A stretch of DNA of 64,000 nucleotides from Caldilineaceae bacterium (GCA_026645575.1 JAPKMW010000018.1:74110-138109), one strand, 5' to 3'; positions 1 to 9,744 are shown, numbered from the stretch's first letter. Numbers and translations are program-made. The notes: generated by a model from the sequence alone, not told the origin.

Positions 1-410
1 AGCTCATTGAGGAAGATGGTAAGAATCGTCTGAAGTGGCGGTGGGTCGGGGGATTGGAGTAAAGCGGTGGTATCGGCGCTTAACGCAGGGTGTTTGGCTT
101 GCAGCGCGGCGAGAAAATAAAGCCAAAACCGGACGGGGTCGTTGTCGTTCTCCTCCAAGGTGAGCCAACAAAAGGTGGGCATGGGCGCACCTTGCGCTGC
201 CGTGTGTTGAGCCTCTTCCATGACGCCGATCCACTGACTGAGCAACGTCGATTTGCCAAAGCCGGCAGGCGCCGCCATCAGCGTCAGTTTGCCTGTTAGT
301 CCATGCGTCAGTTGCGTCAACAGGTGCGGGCGCAACACAAAGGTGCTTTGTTGGGATAACGGTGGGCGACGAGGAATATAGAGTTTGGTGGATAGCAATG
401 GTGCAACCAA
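1..410 (-). CDS. MalT-like LuxR-family regulator, N-terminal part
   Basis: N-terminal part of a large ATP-dependent regulator that runs off the left edge. The minus-strand frame reads PLLSTKLYIPRRPPLSQQ, then a Walker A loop in MAAPAGFGKSTLLSQWI and CWLTLEENDNDPVRFWLYFLAAL. This is the standard opening of MalT-like STAND ATPases, which end in TPR repeats and a LuxR HTH (not visible here). No ATG is in frame near the domain start. TTG at 408-410 is the most plausible start, because an intrinsic terminator of the upstream gene lies just before it. Product identity is fairly sure; the start is not. Confidence 0.75.
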   Translation of the reverse strand, partial: MVAPLLSTKLYIPRRPPLSQQSTFVLRPHLLTQLTHGLTGKLTLMAAPAGFGKSTLLSQWIGVMEEAQHTAAQGAPMPTFCWLTLEENDNDPVRFWLYFLAALQAKHPALSADTTALLQSPDPPPLQTILTIFLNE

Positions 411-444
411 CGCTGGCGCCTTTACTGGAACAAAAGCAGAAATG

Positions 445-470
445 AAAAACCCGGGTTTAACACCCGGGTT
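445..470 (-). terminator. Rho-independent terminator of the RRM gene
   Basis: On the minus strand an 8-bp perfect stem (AACCCGGG / CCCGGGTT) with a 7-nt loop is followed directly by a run of five T. It lies 19 bp after the stop codon of the RNA-binding protein and separates it from the MalT-like gene. Confidence 0.8.
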
Positions 471-488
471 CAATGGTAACTTGTTCGC

Positions 489-809
489 TTACCAGGAGCG
501 GCGCGTACTCTGTCGTCCTCGATCATCGTTCCGACCACCGCGCCCGCCGGAGCGGTCATTGCGATTTTCGCGCGGGCGCGCTTCATTAACGGTCAAGGTC
601 CGTCCTTGTAGCTCTTTGCCATTCAACCCTTGAATAGCAGCTTGCGCCTCGCTCATCAAGGACATTTCGACAAAGCCAAAGCCGCGCGAGCGTACCGTCT
701 CCTGATCCATCACGACCATCGCTGATTTCACTGTGCCATAAGGCGCAAAGGCTTCGCGTAACGCATCATCTGTGACGGCATGTGGCAGATTACCAACATA
801 TAGTTTCAT
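489..809 (-). CDS. RRM-domain RNA-binding protein
   Basis: A 106-aa single RNA-recognition-motif protein. RNP2 is LYVGNL (residues 3-8) and RNP1 is RGFGFVEM (42-49); the C-terminal tail is rich in Arg, Gly and Asp. The size and layout match bacterial glycine-rich RRM proteins, which bind single-stranded RNA and are often cold-induced. An AAAGGAG ribosome site lies 8 bp before the ATG. It is monocistronic, with its own terminator. Targets cannot be told from sequence. Confidence 0.93.
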   Translation of the reverse strand: MKLYVGNLPHAVTDDALREAFAPYGTVKSAMVVMDQETVRSRGFGFVEMSLMSEAQAAIQGLNGKELQGRTLTVNEARPRENRNDRSGGRGGRNDDRGRQSTRRSW

Positions 810-1144
810 TCAATAATTCTCCTTTGAGAAAGTAAACTGGCTGCCCGTAGGCAATTGGATACGACAGGTCTGTCACATGAAGGGCGCACATTTCAGGAGG
901 TCGTATAGAGTGTATAGTTTATCACGCTTTGGGCGAACACTTGGTAAGCCTAAGAACTATTGGCGATCGCTGTGATACTGTTGCTATTTTCTGGTAAATA
1001 GGTAAATTTACTCAATGTAAGGGTAGAGTTTACTCAAGCCAATATCCTCCCCAAAATGATACGCTTAAGGCGTCCGACCGCTCAACGTGCTGCCATCGAC
1101 AGCGATCAAGCCCAATGACCACACATCAAGAAAGGGGAGTTTCT
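810..1144. other. Intergenic: divergent promoters of RRM and peroxidase genes
   Basis: No gene seen. The stretch separates the minus-strand RRM gene from the plus-strand peroxidase gene. It holds a GCGATCGC palindrome (963-970) and a direct repeat TTTACTCAA at 1007-1015 and 1029-1037, 22 bp apart (two helical turns). A weak -10-like TATCCT follows at 1043-1048. The repeat could be a regulator site for the peroxidase gene. Confidence 0.4.
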
Positions 1145-3298
1145 ATGTATCATCGTCATACTGACCGTTATTACAGGAGGTATCTTGTTCAAACTGTATG
1201 CTGTTTGTTGTTGATTGCGTCTTCGGTTTCGTTTGTGCTGGCCCAGGATGAGCCGAAGCAGGATGGCGCGGCAAAGAACGCTTACCTGCCCATCATTCGC
1301 AGCAGCGTCAGCGGCGCGGAGGCGAATGTGGACGCCGCCGGCAGCGCCAGCCCCACCCAGTTGCGCCGCTTTATCGCCCAGCAGGTGGGCGGCCTTGATA
1401 AGTTGATGGTGCCGGCGACCGATGCTGACATCCCGACACCGCTGCTGCCTGATGGCACGGTTGACCCGCTTTACAAAACCACCGAAGCCAAACGCTATCT
1501 TGGTAAACAGCTCTTCCATGATCCGGTGCGTATGGTCAGAATCCGACCTGCATTCGGCGGCGTTCCTGTGACGGCGCAGACTGGCTCCTGTGGTAGCTGC
1601 CACTTGGGCGAGGCGGCGACGAAGGCCGGCACGCTCTTCAACTTCGCCGCCGGTGGTGAGGGCCGCAGCTACACGGACGCCGCCGGGAACTTCATTCCCC
1701 GCCGCCGACCTAACCTGGCAATTCTCCCGCAGATTCGCCAGACGCCGCTCTTCCCTGGTGACGCGCTGGTGGATGAACTACCCACGCTCACCGACATCTA
1801 CGAATTCGCCGTCGGTAGTCCAGCTCGTGGTCGTAAGTTACCGGACCCTGGTCAGTTGCTGCGCACCGGTCGTCTCGACGCCGTGGACAGTGTGGCGCGT
1901 AATGCGCCCAGCGTCATCGGTTTCGCCTTCAACAACCGGCTCTTGCTGGGTGGTTTCGCCGGTGAGCCTGATTCAGCGCCTGGTGGTCTCAACCCCTTCA
2001 ACACGACGGCCGGGGAAAACTTAACGCTCTTGTTGCTTGACGCCCATCGGATGTTGGAGGATCAAGCTGCCACCCTGCAAACTTTCCCGACCTATCAGAA
2101 GCTCTTCCGCGACGCATTTCCTGAGGAGGCGGCGCAGGCTGACGCTGCCAACGATCCAAATCTCCTCATTAACGACATCACCGTGCTGCGGGCGACAGCG
2201 AGTTTCTTGCGCACCACCGTTACGCGTAACACCCCCTGGGATCGCTTCCTGGCCGGTGATAACAATGCGTTGACCCCGGCCCAGCGGCGTGGCGCCAAAC
2301 TGTTCTTTACGTCGGCTACGGCGGGTGGCGCGGGCTGCTATGCCTGTCACAGCGGCCCCATGCTCAACAAGCAGGTCAACGACCCCGACGTGGCCGGTGT
2401 TGGTCAGTTTGTGGAAGAGAACTTCTACAACCTTGGCCTGGCCGATCACCCGCTCCAGGCGCTAAATAAAGTCGCACGCAATCAACCCAATTTCCGTGAT
2501 GATGGCCGGCGCGAAATCACCTTCAAAGACGAAGATGCCTTCGAGTTCCGTGTCCTGACGTTGCGCCAACTCAAAGACGGTCGCACCTTCTTCCACAACG
2601 GCTTGTTCACCAGCGTCCGCGATGTGGTCGAGTATTTCAATGCCGGTGTGCCCCAGGACGCCGAGGCTGCTACCGCCAGCACCTTCACCAGCCGCTTCTC
2701 CTACCCCCGTGGCCCCGGCTCGGAACGCGGTTTGGGCTTGGACGATGATGAAGTGGACGATCTGACCGACTTCATCGAAAACGGTCTCTACGATCCCACC
2801 TTTGCTGATTCGTTCATGCTAACCGAACAGGACTTCATCTACTCGCAATACCGGCCAGACCTGGCCGCGTTAGGCGCCATCGACGGCCGCACCGCTGGTG
2901 GTTTCCCGCAAGATAACAATGATGCCCTCTCCCGACGTGATATGGGTCTCGAATTCCTCGATGTGACGGCGCAGTTGGGAACGCAGGTTGCGGCGGCCAG
3001 CGCGGTTGATGGTGAACAGAGTCGCCGCCGCCAGAAGGATGAACTGACGATCACCAATAACAGTACATCGGTTGTGGACACCCATTTGCTCGTCATTGTG
3101 CAAGGACTTCCAGCCGGGGTGCAATTGACCAATGCCAGCGGGATGACCAGCAACGGTGAACCCTATCTCCGGCTCTTCTTGGACAATGGCGTTCTTCCCC
3201 CTGGTCAGCATACGGCGGTGACGCTGAAATTTAAGCAGTCGAACAATACACCCGTGAGCTACACGCTCAAATTCCTGTCGGGTCAGGGCAACCCGTAA
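1145..3298 (+). CDS. Secreted di-heme cytochrome c peroxidase-like protein
   Basis: A 717-aa exported protein. The N-terminus has a signal peptide (hydrophobic core TVCCLLLIASSVSFVLA) followed by NAYLPIIRSS, a form of the LP motif seen in other exported proteins here. Two CxxCH heme sites, CGSCH (149-153) and CYACH (398-402), lie in regions resembling the di-heme cytochrome c peroxidase/MauG family, which handles peroxide or oxidises protein residues in the cell envelope. FFHNGLFTSVRDVVEYFN is typical of that family. A beta-rich C-terminal region of about 130 residues follows. Start chosen at 1145 because AAAGGGGAG precedes it; an in-frame ATG at 1115 lacks such a site. Substrate unknown. Confidence 0.82.
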   Translation: MYHRHTDRYYRRYLVQTVCCLLLIASSVSFVLAQDEPKQDGAAKNAYLPIIRSSVSGAEANVDAAGSASPTQLRRFIAQQVGGLDKLMVPATDADIPTPLLPDGTVDPLYKTTEAKRYLGKQLFHDPVRMVRIRPAFGGVPVTAQTGSCGSCHLGEAATKAGTLFNFAAGGEGRSYTDAAGNFIPRRRPNLAILPQIRQTPLFPGDALVDELPTLTDIYEFAVGSPARGRKLPDPGQLLRTGRLDAVDSVARNAPSVIGFAFNNRLLLGGFAGEPDSAPGGLNPFNTTAGENLTLLLLDAHRMLEDQAATLQTFPTYQKLFRDAFPEEAAQADAANDPNLLINDITVLRATASFLRTTVTRNTPWDRFLAGDNNALTPAQRRGAKLFFTSATAGGAGCYACHSGPMLNKQVNDPDVAGVGQFVEENFYNLGLADHPLQALNKVARNQPNFRDDGRREITFKDEDAFEFRVLTLRQLKDGRTFFHNGLFTSVRDVVEYFNAGVPQDAEAATASTFTSRFSYPRGPGSERGLGLDDDEVDDLTDFIENGLYDPTFADSFMLTEQDFIYSQYRPDLAALGAIDGRTAGGFPQDNNDALSRRDMGLEFLDVTAQLGTQVAAASAVDGEQSRRRQKDELTITNNSTSVVDTHLLVIVQGLPAGVQLTNASGMTSNGEPYLRLFLDNGVLPPGQHTAVTLKFKQSNNTPVSYTLKFLSGQGNP

Positions 3299-3648
3299 AC
3301 GTCGGGCTGAGTGGATGGCAGCATGGTTCAGGTAACTCCTACCTGAACGGAAGGTTGGTAGAACGTACAATCGGTCGTTGCAAAGTGTACCCCTGGCAGC
3401 CCCGTCTCCTTGGTTCAAGGGGGCGAGGCTGCTGCCTTTGCGCTTGGAGGTATGTCACCTTTTGGGTAGCACCACTCTGTACGAATCCGTGACTTGCTTG
3501 GCAGGGCGAGTCACGGACTCGCTGGGAGCAGTGTAAGTACGCGATTGCGCTGCCCTTTGCGCATTGCGTTGTTGTCGCTTTCCCGCTTTACAGGTAAAAT
3601 AGGATCTCTATCCTTGATTTCCGTGCTATCACCTGAAAGCGAACCATC
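3299..3648. other. Intergenic with three hairpins and an MFS promoter
   Basis: No coding signal. Hairpins: GTTCAGGTA/TACCTGAAC (3326-3348), a GC-rich imperfect stem around 3395-3437, and TCCGTGACT/AGTCACGGA around 3487-3518. The first two could end transcription of the peroxidase gene, though neither has a clear U-run. A sigma70-like promoter lies near the right end (separate entry). Confidence 0.45.
3572..3600 (+). promoter_or_regulatory. Predicted sigma70-type promoter for the MFS gene
   Basis: TTGTCG (3572-3577) and TAAAAT (3595-3600) are separated by 17 bp, about 50 bp upstream of the MFS start codon. Prediction from consensus only. Confidence 0.4.
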
Positions 3649-4953
3649 ATGTCTAACCTGTCTCAGCAGCCGCCTGCTGACAAACACGACCCCTATGCCG
3701 CGTTTCGTATTCCCAAGTATCGCATTTATATCATCGGCTGGTTTCTGGCGATGGTCGGCACGCGTATCCAGAGCATCGCCATTGGCTGGGAGATGTACCA
3801 ACGCACCGGCGAAGCGCTCTCCTTGGGCCTCGTCGGGTTGGCCCAGGCGTTGCCAACCATGCTCTTGGCCCTGCCTGCCGGCTACCTGGCCGACCGTTTC
3901 AACCGGCCCAAACTGGTCATCCTGAGCCTCTGGGCCATGACGCTGACTTCGGCGGGGCTGGCTGTCTTGTCCTACCAGCAAGGCTCTGTCACCTGGATGT
4001 ACATTCTGTTGGCGTTAGATGCTACAGCCGTCATCATTGGGCGACCGGCGCGGGTGGCATTATTGCCGCAAATTGTGCCGCCCACTGTCTTTGCCAATGC
4101 TGTCACTTGGAACACCAGTATGATGCAGATCACTGGCGTGATTGGGCCGGCGTTGGGCGGGTTGGTCATCGCCGTCACCGACCCGTCATTCGCCTTTGTG
4201 CTGGCCGCCGCTTCGTCGTTGTTCTTCCTGGGGATGCTCTCCTACTTCCGTTTTGGCGCTGATGATGTCAAACGGGGTGAACCGCCGTCGTGGCAAGGCT
4301 TTCTGGCCGGCATCCACTTTGTCTGGAATGCGCGCATTATCTTTACCATGATCACCCTGGATCTCTTTGCCGTTTTGCTGGGCGGCGCCGTCTACTTGCT
4401 GCCGATCTATGCCGAGGATATTCTCAAAGTGGGGGCTACTGGCTTCGGCTGGCTACGGGCGGCGCCGGCGGTTGGCGCCTTTTGTATGGCGCTGTTGCTC
4501 ATCTATCTCCCCCCCATGAAACGGGCGGGCTGGGCGCTGCTGATGAATGTCGCCGGCTTTGGCGTCGCCACCATTATCTTTGGGCTAACCGAATCTTACT
4601 GGGTGGCGTTGGCTATGCTCTTCCTGACCGGCGCCTTTGACAATGTCAGCATGGTCATCCGCCAAACGGCGCAACTGTTGCTGACGCCCGATCACATGCG
4701 CGGCCGTGTCTCGGCGGTGACGAGCGTCTTTGTCGGCGCGTCCAATGAACTGGGCGGGTTAGAATCCGGTACGGTGGCGCATTATTTTGGCCCGGTCTTC
4801 TCGGTAGTCAGCGGCGGGATCGGCACCTTGTTTGTGGTGGCAATCACCGCCTGGCTGTCACCGGAATTGCGCGCCTTGAAAACGCTCCATAATGCCAAGC
4901 CGATTGTGGTGGATGCGACGGGCAAGAAGCAAAGTGTTGTCGCTTCGGCATAA
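3649..4953 (+). CDS. MFS transporter (DHA3/EntS-like exporter)
   Basis: A 434-aa major facilitator protein with about 12 predicted membrane helices. The cytosolic N-terminus is followed by YRIYIIGWFLAMVGTRIQSI, and the loop between helices 2 and 3 has the A-type motif GYLADRFNRPK. The second half contains DHMRGRVSAVTSVFVGASNELG, typical of the MFS_3 group that contains enterobactin and macrolide exporters. It is expected to use the proton gradient to export a small molecule; the substrate cannot be told. It converges with cysS, 31 bp between stops. Confidence 0.88.
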   Translation: MSNLSQQPPADKHDPYAAFRIPKYRIYIIGWFLAMVGTRIQSIAIGWEMYQRTGEALSLGLVGLAQALPTMLLALPAGYLADRFNRPKLVILSLWAMTLTSAGLAVLSYQQGSVTWMYILLALDATAVIIGRPARVALLPQIVPPTVFANAVTWNTSMMQITGVIGPALGGLVIAVTDPSFAFVLAAASSLFFLGMLSYFRFGADDVKRGEPPSWQGFLAGIHFVWNARIIFTMITLDLFAVLLGGAVYLLPIYAEDILKVGATGFGWLRAAPAVGAFCMALLLIYLPPMKRAGWALLMNVAGFGVATIIFGLTESYWVALAMLFLTGAFDNVSMVIRQTAQLLLTPDHMRGRVSAVTSVFVGASNELGGLESGTVAHYFGPVFSVVSGGIGTLFVVAITAWLSPELRALKTLHNAKPIVVDATGKKQSVVASA

Positions 4954-4984
4954 GCGTATGGATACAGGGGGTATGACAACTTTC

Positions 4985-6364
4985 TTACAGCATGATGGCC
5001 CGCACACGCGGCCCTTGTGCTGTATCTTCAACCTCATACCCAGCCGCTTTGATCTGAGTGCGTAAGGCATCGGCGTCCTGCCAACGCTTTTCGGCGCGGG
5101 CTTGTTGGCGTTGGTTCGCCAGCGCCAGAATTTCGGCAGGGATCGTTTCTGCCGTCGGTTGCCAGTCGGCCAGCCCCAGACCCAACACCCGATCAAACTG
5201 AAGCAGCGTCGCCTTCTTGGTTGCTGCCGGCAGATCGCTCTTCACTAAATCCCAGGTGACAGCCAGGGCGCGGGGCATGTTCAAATCGCTGTTGATCTGC
5301 TCAGTAAATTTTTCTAACAACGCTGCATCCGGTGCGCCAGATTCACCCCAGGCGACGGCGGCGGTGCGTAACCGGTGCAGCGCAGTGGCGGCGCTATCTA
5401 ACCCTTCCCAGGTGAAATTGAGTTTGGCCTGATAGTGGGCGCCCAGGCAGAAGAAGCGGTAGACCAGCGGATCATAGCCGCGGTCGATCAGCGTCTGCAC
5501 CCGCAGAAAACCGCCGGCTGCCTTCGCCATCTTGGCCTCACCTAATTGTAGGAAGTGTCCATGCAGCCAGAAATTCGCCAGCCGAGTGCCATGACACGCT
5601 TCGGTCTGGGCAATCTCGTTGGTGTGATGCACGGCAATGTGATCCTCGCCGCCACAGTGAATGTCAAAGTAAGGACCCAGATATTTTTCTGCCATCGCCG
5701 AGCATTCAATATGCCAGCCGGGGAAACCGACGCCCCACGGGCTGTCCCACTCCATCTGCCGTTTTTGCTCTGTCGGGCTAAATTTCCAGAGGGCAAAGTC
5801 GGTGATGGTGCGCTTTTCACCCAGATCGACGCGCATCCCGCCCCGTAAGCCTTCAATATCCAGCCGCGCCAGATAGCCGTAATTCGCCAGCTTTGACGTG
5901 TCAAAATAGATACCGTCTTCGGTGCGATAGGTGTAACCTTGCGCCTCAATACACTGGATAAAGGCGATCTGCTCTGGAATATGGTCGGTTGCTTTGCACC
6001 AGATGTCGGGTTCCAGAATATTCAAGGCGCGCAGGTCGGCCTGAAATGCTTGCGTATATAACTCGGCAATCTCCCAGACGCTTTTGCCGGTGCGAGCGGC
6101 GCCGGTCTCCATCTTGTCTTCGCCGGTGTCGCCATCGGAAACCAGATGACCTACATCGGTGATGTTCATCACATGGTTGACCTGATAGCCGTTAAAGACT
6201 AGTACCCGGCGCAGAATATCTTCAAAAATATAGGTACGCAGATTGCCCAGGTGCGCATAGTTGTAAACCGTTGGGCCACAAGTGTACAGACCAACGTGCG
6301 GCGGGCGCAGGGCCTCAAAGTCGCGCGTGCTGCGTGTATAAGTGTCATAAAGCTGTAATGACAT
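4985..6364 (-). CDS. cysS: Cysteinyl-tRNA synthetase
   Basis: A 459-aa class I aminoacyl-tRNA synthetase charging tRNA-Cys. Visible: [20 protein letters not shown] with zinc ligand Cys29 and the HIGH-type motif HLGN (38-41), a second zinc-site Cys221 in [22 protein letters not shown] (238-250) with its conserved His and Glu, and a KMSKS-loop variant KMAKA (278-282). The C-terminal anticodon-binding region is complete. Length matches the family. Start set at 6364, eight bases after GAAGGAAT; an upstream in-frame ATG would add 34 unrelated residues. The Ser-to-Ala change in KMSKS is tolerated in some synthetases. Confidence 0.97.
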   Translation of the reverse strand: MSLQLYDTYTRSTRDFEALRPPHVGLYTCGPTVYNYAHLGNLRTYIFEDILRRVLVFNGYQVNHVMNITDVGHLVSDGDTGEDKMETGAARTGKSVWEIAELYTQAFQADLRALNILEPDIWCKATDHIPEQIAFIQCIEAQGYTYRTEDGIYFDTSKLANYGYLARLDIEGLRGGMRVDLGEKRTITDFALWKFSPTEQKRQMEWDSPWGVGFPGWHIECSAMAEKYLGPYFDIHCGGEDHIAVHHTNEIAQTEACHGTRLANFWLHGHFLQLGEAKMAKAAGGFLRVQTLIDRGYDPLVYRFFCLGAHYQAKLNFTWEGLDSAATALHRLRTAAVAWGESGAPDAALLEKFTEQINSDLNMPRALAVTWDLVKSDLPAATKKATLLQFDRVLGLGLADWQPTAETIPAEILALANQRQQARAEKRWQDADALRTQIKAAGYEVEDTAQGPRVRAIML

Positions 6365-6578
6365 AGAGATTCCTTCGCTTGCGGTTGCGGGTTGCATCGT
6401 TGGCTCCAGTATACCACAATTATGGCTGTTTTTGCGCACGTAACGTGCGTGTACTACGGCGATCATCGCAAGTAAGCGTTTGGATGTATTGAAGGTTACT
6501 TGTACGCAACCAGTGGGATGGGGTATGATTATGCTGCAAGCCTCTTACCCAAAGCCCAGCAACACAAAGGAGCGCAAC

Positions 6579-7658
6579 ATGGCCCTCAAATTTCTCATCA
6601 TCCCAGAGCAAGACGCCATCCGGGTGGATGCCAACCCGTTGCAACGCCAGGTCGCAGCTATCCTGCGTGCAGTCAAGGTCCCTGACCGTGATGCCGAGAT
6701 CACGGCGGAGATTCTGACCGCGGCCAGCCTGCGCGGGGTAGACACCCACGGCGTCGGCAACGTCACCGGCTATGTGCAGGCCATCGAGGAGGGTCGCTAT
6801 ACGATTCCCCAATCGGTTGAAATCGTGAGCGAATCGTCGACGACCGCATTGATCGATGGCGGCAACGGGCTTGGTTTTGTGGCCGCGCATCGCGCCATGG
6901 AACTCTCGATAGCAAAGGCGCGGCAACATGGTGTCGGCATGGCAACTGTGCGCAACGGCCACCACATTGGCATGGTCGGCTACTACCCGTTGATGGCCGT
7001 GGCCCAGGATATGCTCGGTATGGCCGTGACCAACGCCTCTCGTTCGATGCGACCGGCGCAGGGCGCCCATCCCCGGCTGGGGACGAATCCGATTGCCTTT
7101 GGCGCGCCGGCCGGGAAGGAACGCCCCTTTCTCCTGGATATGGCGACCACCACCGTCGCTAGCGGCAAGTTGAGCCTGGCCCGGCGTTTGGGTGTGCCGA
7201 TTCCAGCGGGTTGGGCCGTCGATGCCGAAGGTGAGCCGCTCACTGAGCCGCCGGCCCAACGCAGCGAAGCGTGGTCACAAAACCCGCTGGGCAACACCAT
7301 TGAGCAGGGCGGCCATAAGGGGTATGGGCTGGCGGTCATGGTCGATATTTTGGCCGGGGTGCTCTCTGGCGGCGGCTTTAGCGCGCAACTGGCCGGCGGC
7401 GAAAACATGAGCTGGACGATGGCGGTTGATATTGCCGCCTTCCGCCCGGTGGCGGAGTTTAAAGCGATGATGGATGCCATGATCCAGGAACTGCACGCCA
7501 CCCCGCCCGAACCCGGCGCCGATCGCGTGCTGGTGGCCGGCGACCCGGAATTTGACATGGAAGCCGAACGGCGGGAACAGGGCATTCCCTTGCACACAAC
7601 CCAATACGAAGCCATCGTCGCCACAGCCCGCCGGGTTGGCGCGCCGGTTAGCATTTGA
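6579..7658 (+). CDS. Malate/L-lactate dehydrogenase family (Ldh_2) oxidoreductase
   Basis: A 359-aa NAD(P)-dependent dehydrogenase of the malate/L-lactate/ureidoglycolate group, a fold distinct from classical LDH. Family hallmarks: ASLRGVDTHGVGN near the N-terminus, RQHGVGMATVRNGHHIGMVG, ASRSMRPAQGAHPRLGTNP, FLLDMATTTVASGK and the C-terminal EQGGHKGYGLAVMVDILAG. Members oxidise 2-hydroxy acids to 2-oxo acids; the particular substrate cannot be assigned. Start set at 6579 because AAAGGAG precedes it; the open frame extends 33 codons further upstream without a ribosome site. Confidence 0.9.
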   Translation: MALKFLIIPEQDAIRVDANPLQRQVAAILRAVKVPDRDAEITAEILTAASLRGVDTHGVGNVTGYVQAIEEGRYTIPQSVEIVSESSTTALIDGGNGLGFVAAHRAMELSIAKARQHGVGMATVRNGHHIGMVGYYPLMAVAQDMLGMAVTNASRSMRPAQGAHPRLGTNPIAFGAPAGKERPFLLDMATTTVASGKLSLARRLGVPIPAGWAVDAEGEPLTEPPAQRSEAWSQNPLGNTIEQGGHKGYGLAVMVDILAGVLSGGGFSAQLAGGENMSWTMAVDIAAFRPVAEFKAMMDAMIQELHATPPEPGADRVLVAGDPEFDMEAERREQGIPLHTTQYEAIVATARRVGAPVSI

Positions 7659-7681
7659 AACCACGATGCCATCGCGTCGGG

Positions 7682-8540
7682 CTACTCGACTGTCGTGACC
7701 AACGCTGGTTCTACCATAACACCCGTGGCGGCATCATGATAAGGTGTTTCATAGCGGGTGCGGTTTTCGTCATCCACCGCTTCGACAAAGAAGACGACAG
7801 TGATGGTCGCCAGTTGCAGTTTGTGGGGCGTTATTAAGATCAGGCTGCGAAGCTGTTGATGGGCCGGGATGGCCTCGATGAATTGCTGGCGCAGGCGTGG
7901 GTCGCCGATTGTTTGGCTTAAGACATCGAGGAACTGTAGCCCCTGGGCAAGGAGAGGTTCGGCGCGTGGATCGTGGCAAGCGCGCAGAATTTGCACACAG
8001 ACGACAAAGGCGCGCACCGGCTCATCCCAGCCTTCGGCCGCGGTGGTTGGCAGGCCGGGCAGGATCGCTGCAATCAGTCGATAGGCTTCAGGCAGATCAG
8101 CGCTCCGACGGGCCAGCTCTGCCAGGCCAATCGCGCTTTCGTCGGCCATGACGGTTTTGTTCGACGCCGAAAAGATCGTCTGGGTCTCTTGGAAATTTCC
8201 GGCACTCTCCGCCCACTCCTGCGCCGTGGTTGCCAGCAGCATTTGCGCTTCCGCCAGGTGGGTTAAGGCGTAGGCGAGCGTCAATGGCGCATGGAGGTCG
8301 CGCGCAATGGCAACGGCTTCGCCGGCGCAAGCGAAGGATGCCGGCAGTTGCCCTAAGTGACGATGCGCCCACGCTTTACCATGTAGCGCCAGGCTACGGA
8401 TCTCCCGGTCGCCAATGGTATGGGCGCAGGCAGCGCTTTGGGCGGCCATGACCAGTGTCTTCTCATAGTACCCAAGCCGCAGCCACAAGTAGCCCAAACT
8501 CTGTTGCGCATGGGCAGTGCTGCGTAGATCACCAACCGCT
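7682..8540 (-). pseudogene. C-terminal remnant of a TPR regulator with a foreign tail
   Basis: An open minus-strand frame begins right after an in-frame TAA near 8538 and has no start codon with a ribosome site. It reads as helical TPR-type sequence (LGYYEKTLVMAAQSAACAH, AEAQMLLATTAQEWAE) ending in DPRAEPLLAQGLQFL. This closely resembles the C-terminus of the NB-ARC/TPR regulator at 9745. No DNA-binding or ATPase part is present, so it appears to be the 3' end of a decayed paralogue. Its last 45 residues, from LQLATITVVFFVEAVDDEN to the stop, are not TPR-like and recur at 28.3-28.4 kb. A shortened functional gene is possible but unlikely. Confidence 0.6.
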
Positions 8541-8944
8541 TAGCTGCCCCCGGTTACAGCATCCTCAACCCAACCACGCTGACCGAATGTGATCCCGTTG
8601 AACCTTAAATGTTAACTTGTTGTAACAAAACTGTAATCTTATATTGGATATACTTAAGTTATTATTTGTGACACCATTAATTTATAAACGACACGTTATC
8701 GTACCAATGAGCGCCGAATAGCAATACTTTTTTATAGGGAAATGGTATTACCTCAATGAGTATGGGCATGAGGTTGGCGGCGAAGAGGATTATAGGTTCA
8801 AAAGTAGCGATCGCCGCCGCCAACCCTCATGCCGCTGCCCCAAGTGATTAAGAAGATACGGGAAATGGGTTATTTTCTGTTGCTCTTGACTACTAAGGAA
8901 CGTTACCTATACTGAAATCAAGCTTTGTTTTAAAGACAGTTCAT
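8541..8944. other. Intergenic with a strong inverted repeat before the GGDEF gene
   Basis: AT-rich stretch without coding signal. It carries an 18-bp stem with one bulge (GCATGAGG-TTGGCGGCG at 8766-8782 against the complement at 8815-8832); the loop contains a GCGATCGC palindrome. No c-di-GMP riboswitch core was recognised. The hairpin lies about 110 bp upstream of the GGDEF start codon. Confidence 0.5.
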
Positions 8945-9733
8945 ATGCCTAGCTTTGATGAACCCCAGTTAGTTACATTCATGCGCGAAATTACCCTCCG
9001 TTTAGGGCGTATCAAAGTGATTATTGCCACTACTGGTATATCAATTGTCATGTCGGTAGTTGGAACAACAGCAAATCTGTATATCTTTGGTTTCTTGGAC
9101 GCTGACTGGGTAACGTTTGTCTCCATCATGATTGCTGTATTTATTCCGCTTAGTGTAGCCTTCCCTGTTAGTTGGTTTGTATTTAGTATGGTCTTCTCCA
9201 TTCATAAGTTGGAAGCAGAGATGCGTAACTTGGCCACTTATGATTCATTGACAGGGTTGTTAAATAGGCGCTCGTTTCTTGAAAAAGCGGATAAGGTCTA
9301 CCGCACTATGGTCCATGACCAGGTGCGATTTGCTATCCTGATCCTCGATTTAGACCACTTCAAACAAATTAACGATAAGTATGGACACGCAACAGGGGAC
9401 CGCGTTTTAGAAATATTTGGCAAAATTGTCCATCAATTCTCTTGCCCCAACGATTTAGCTGCGCGTATCGGCGGCGAAGAATTTGCATTTTTACTACCGG
9501 ATAGTACGAAGGAACAAGCTTGGTGTTTTGCAGAAAAACTGCATCAAGGGATTCAAGAAATGAGCATTGAAGAGGAAGGTGTCTCGATTCGCTTTTCCGC
9601 TAGTATTGGCTTGGTCGTCTGCTCACCAATGATTACGATTGAAAAAGCGATGAGTTTGGCCGATAAGGCGCTGTATTGTGCCAAAGAAAATGGCAGAAAC
9701 CAATCTGTATTCTATAACTATACTGACGAGTAG
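8945..9733 (+). CDS. Membrane-anchored diguanylate cyclase (GGDEF)
   Basis: A 262-aa protein with two predicted N-terminal membrane helices (about residues 24-48 and 56-85, joined by a short outside loop) and a C-terminal GGDEF domain starting at LATYDSLTGLLNRRSF. The active site is GGEEF (176-180), with the metal-binding DLDHFKQINDKYGHATGD segment intact, so synthesis of cyclic di-GMP from GTP is expected. The allosteric I-site RxxD is replaced by CPND (167-170), so product inhibition at that site is unlikely. No sensory domain beyond the membrane hairpin. AT-richer than its neighbours. It converges with the next gene, 11 bp between stops. Confidence 0.92.
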   Translation: MPSFDEPQLVTFMREITLRLGRIKVIIATTGISIVMSVVGTTANLYIFGFLDADWVTFVSIMIAVFIPLSVAFPVSWFVFSMVFSIHKLEAEMRNLATYDSLTGLLNRRSFLEKADKVYRTMVHDQVRFAILILDLDHFKQINDKYGHATGDRVLEIFGKIVHQFSCPNDLAARIGGEEFAFLLPDSTKEQAWCFAEKLHQGIQEMSIEEEGVSIRFSASIGLVVCSPMITIEKAMSLADKALYCAKENGRNQSVFYNYTDE

Positions 9734-9744
9734 CCCGATCAGAT

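Noticed and set aside
8541..8944. Cyclic di-GMP riboswitch upstream of the GGDEF gene
   Set aside because: The hairpin does not contain the GEMM core or its flanking receptor motif.
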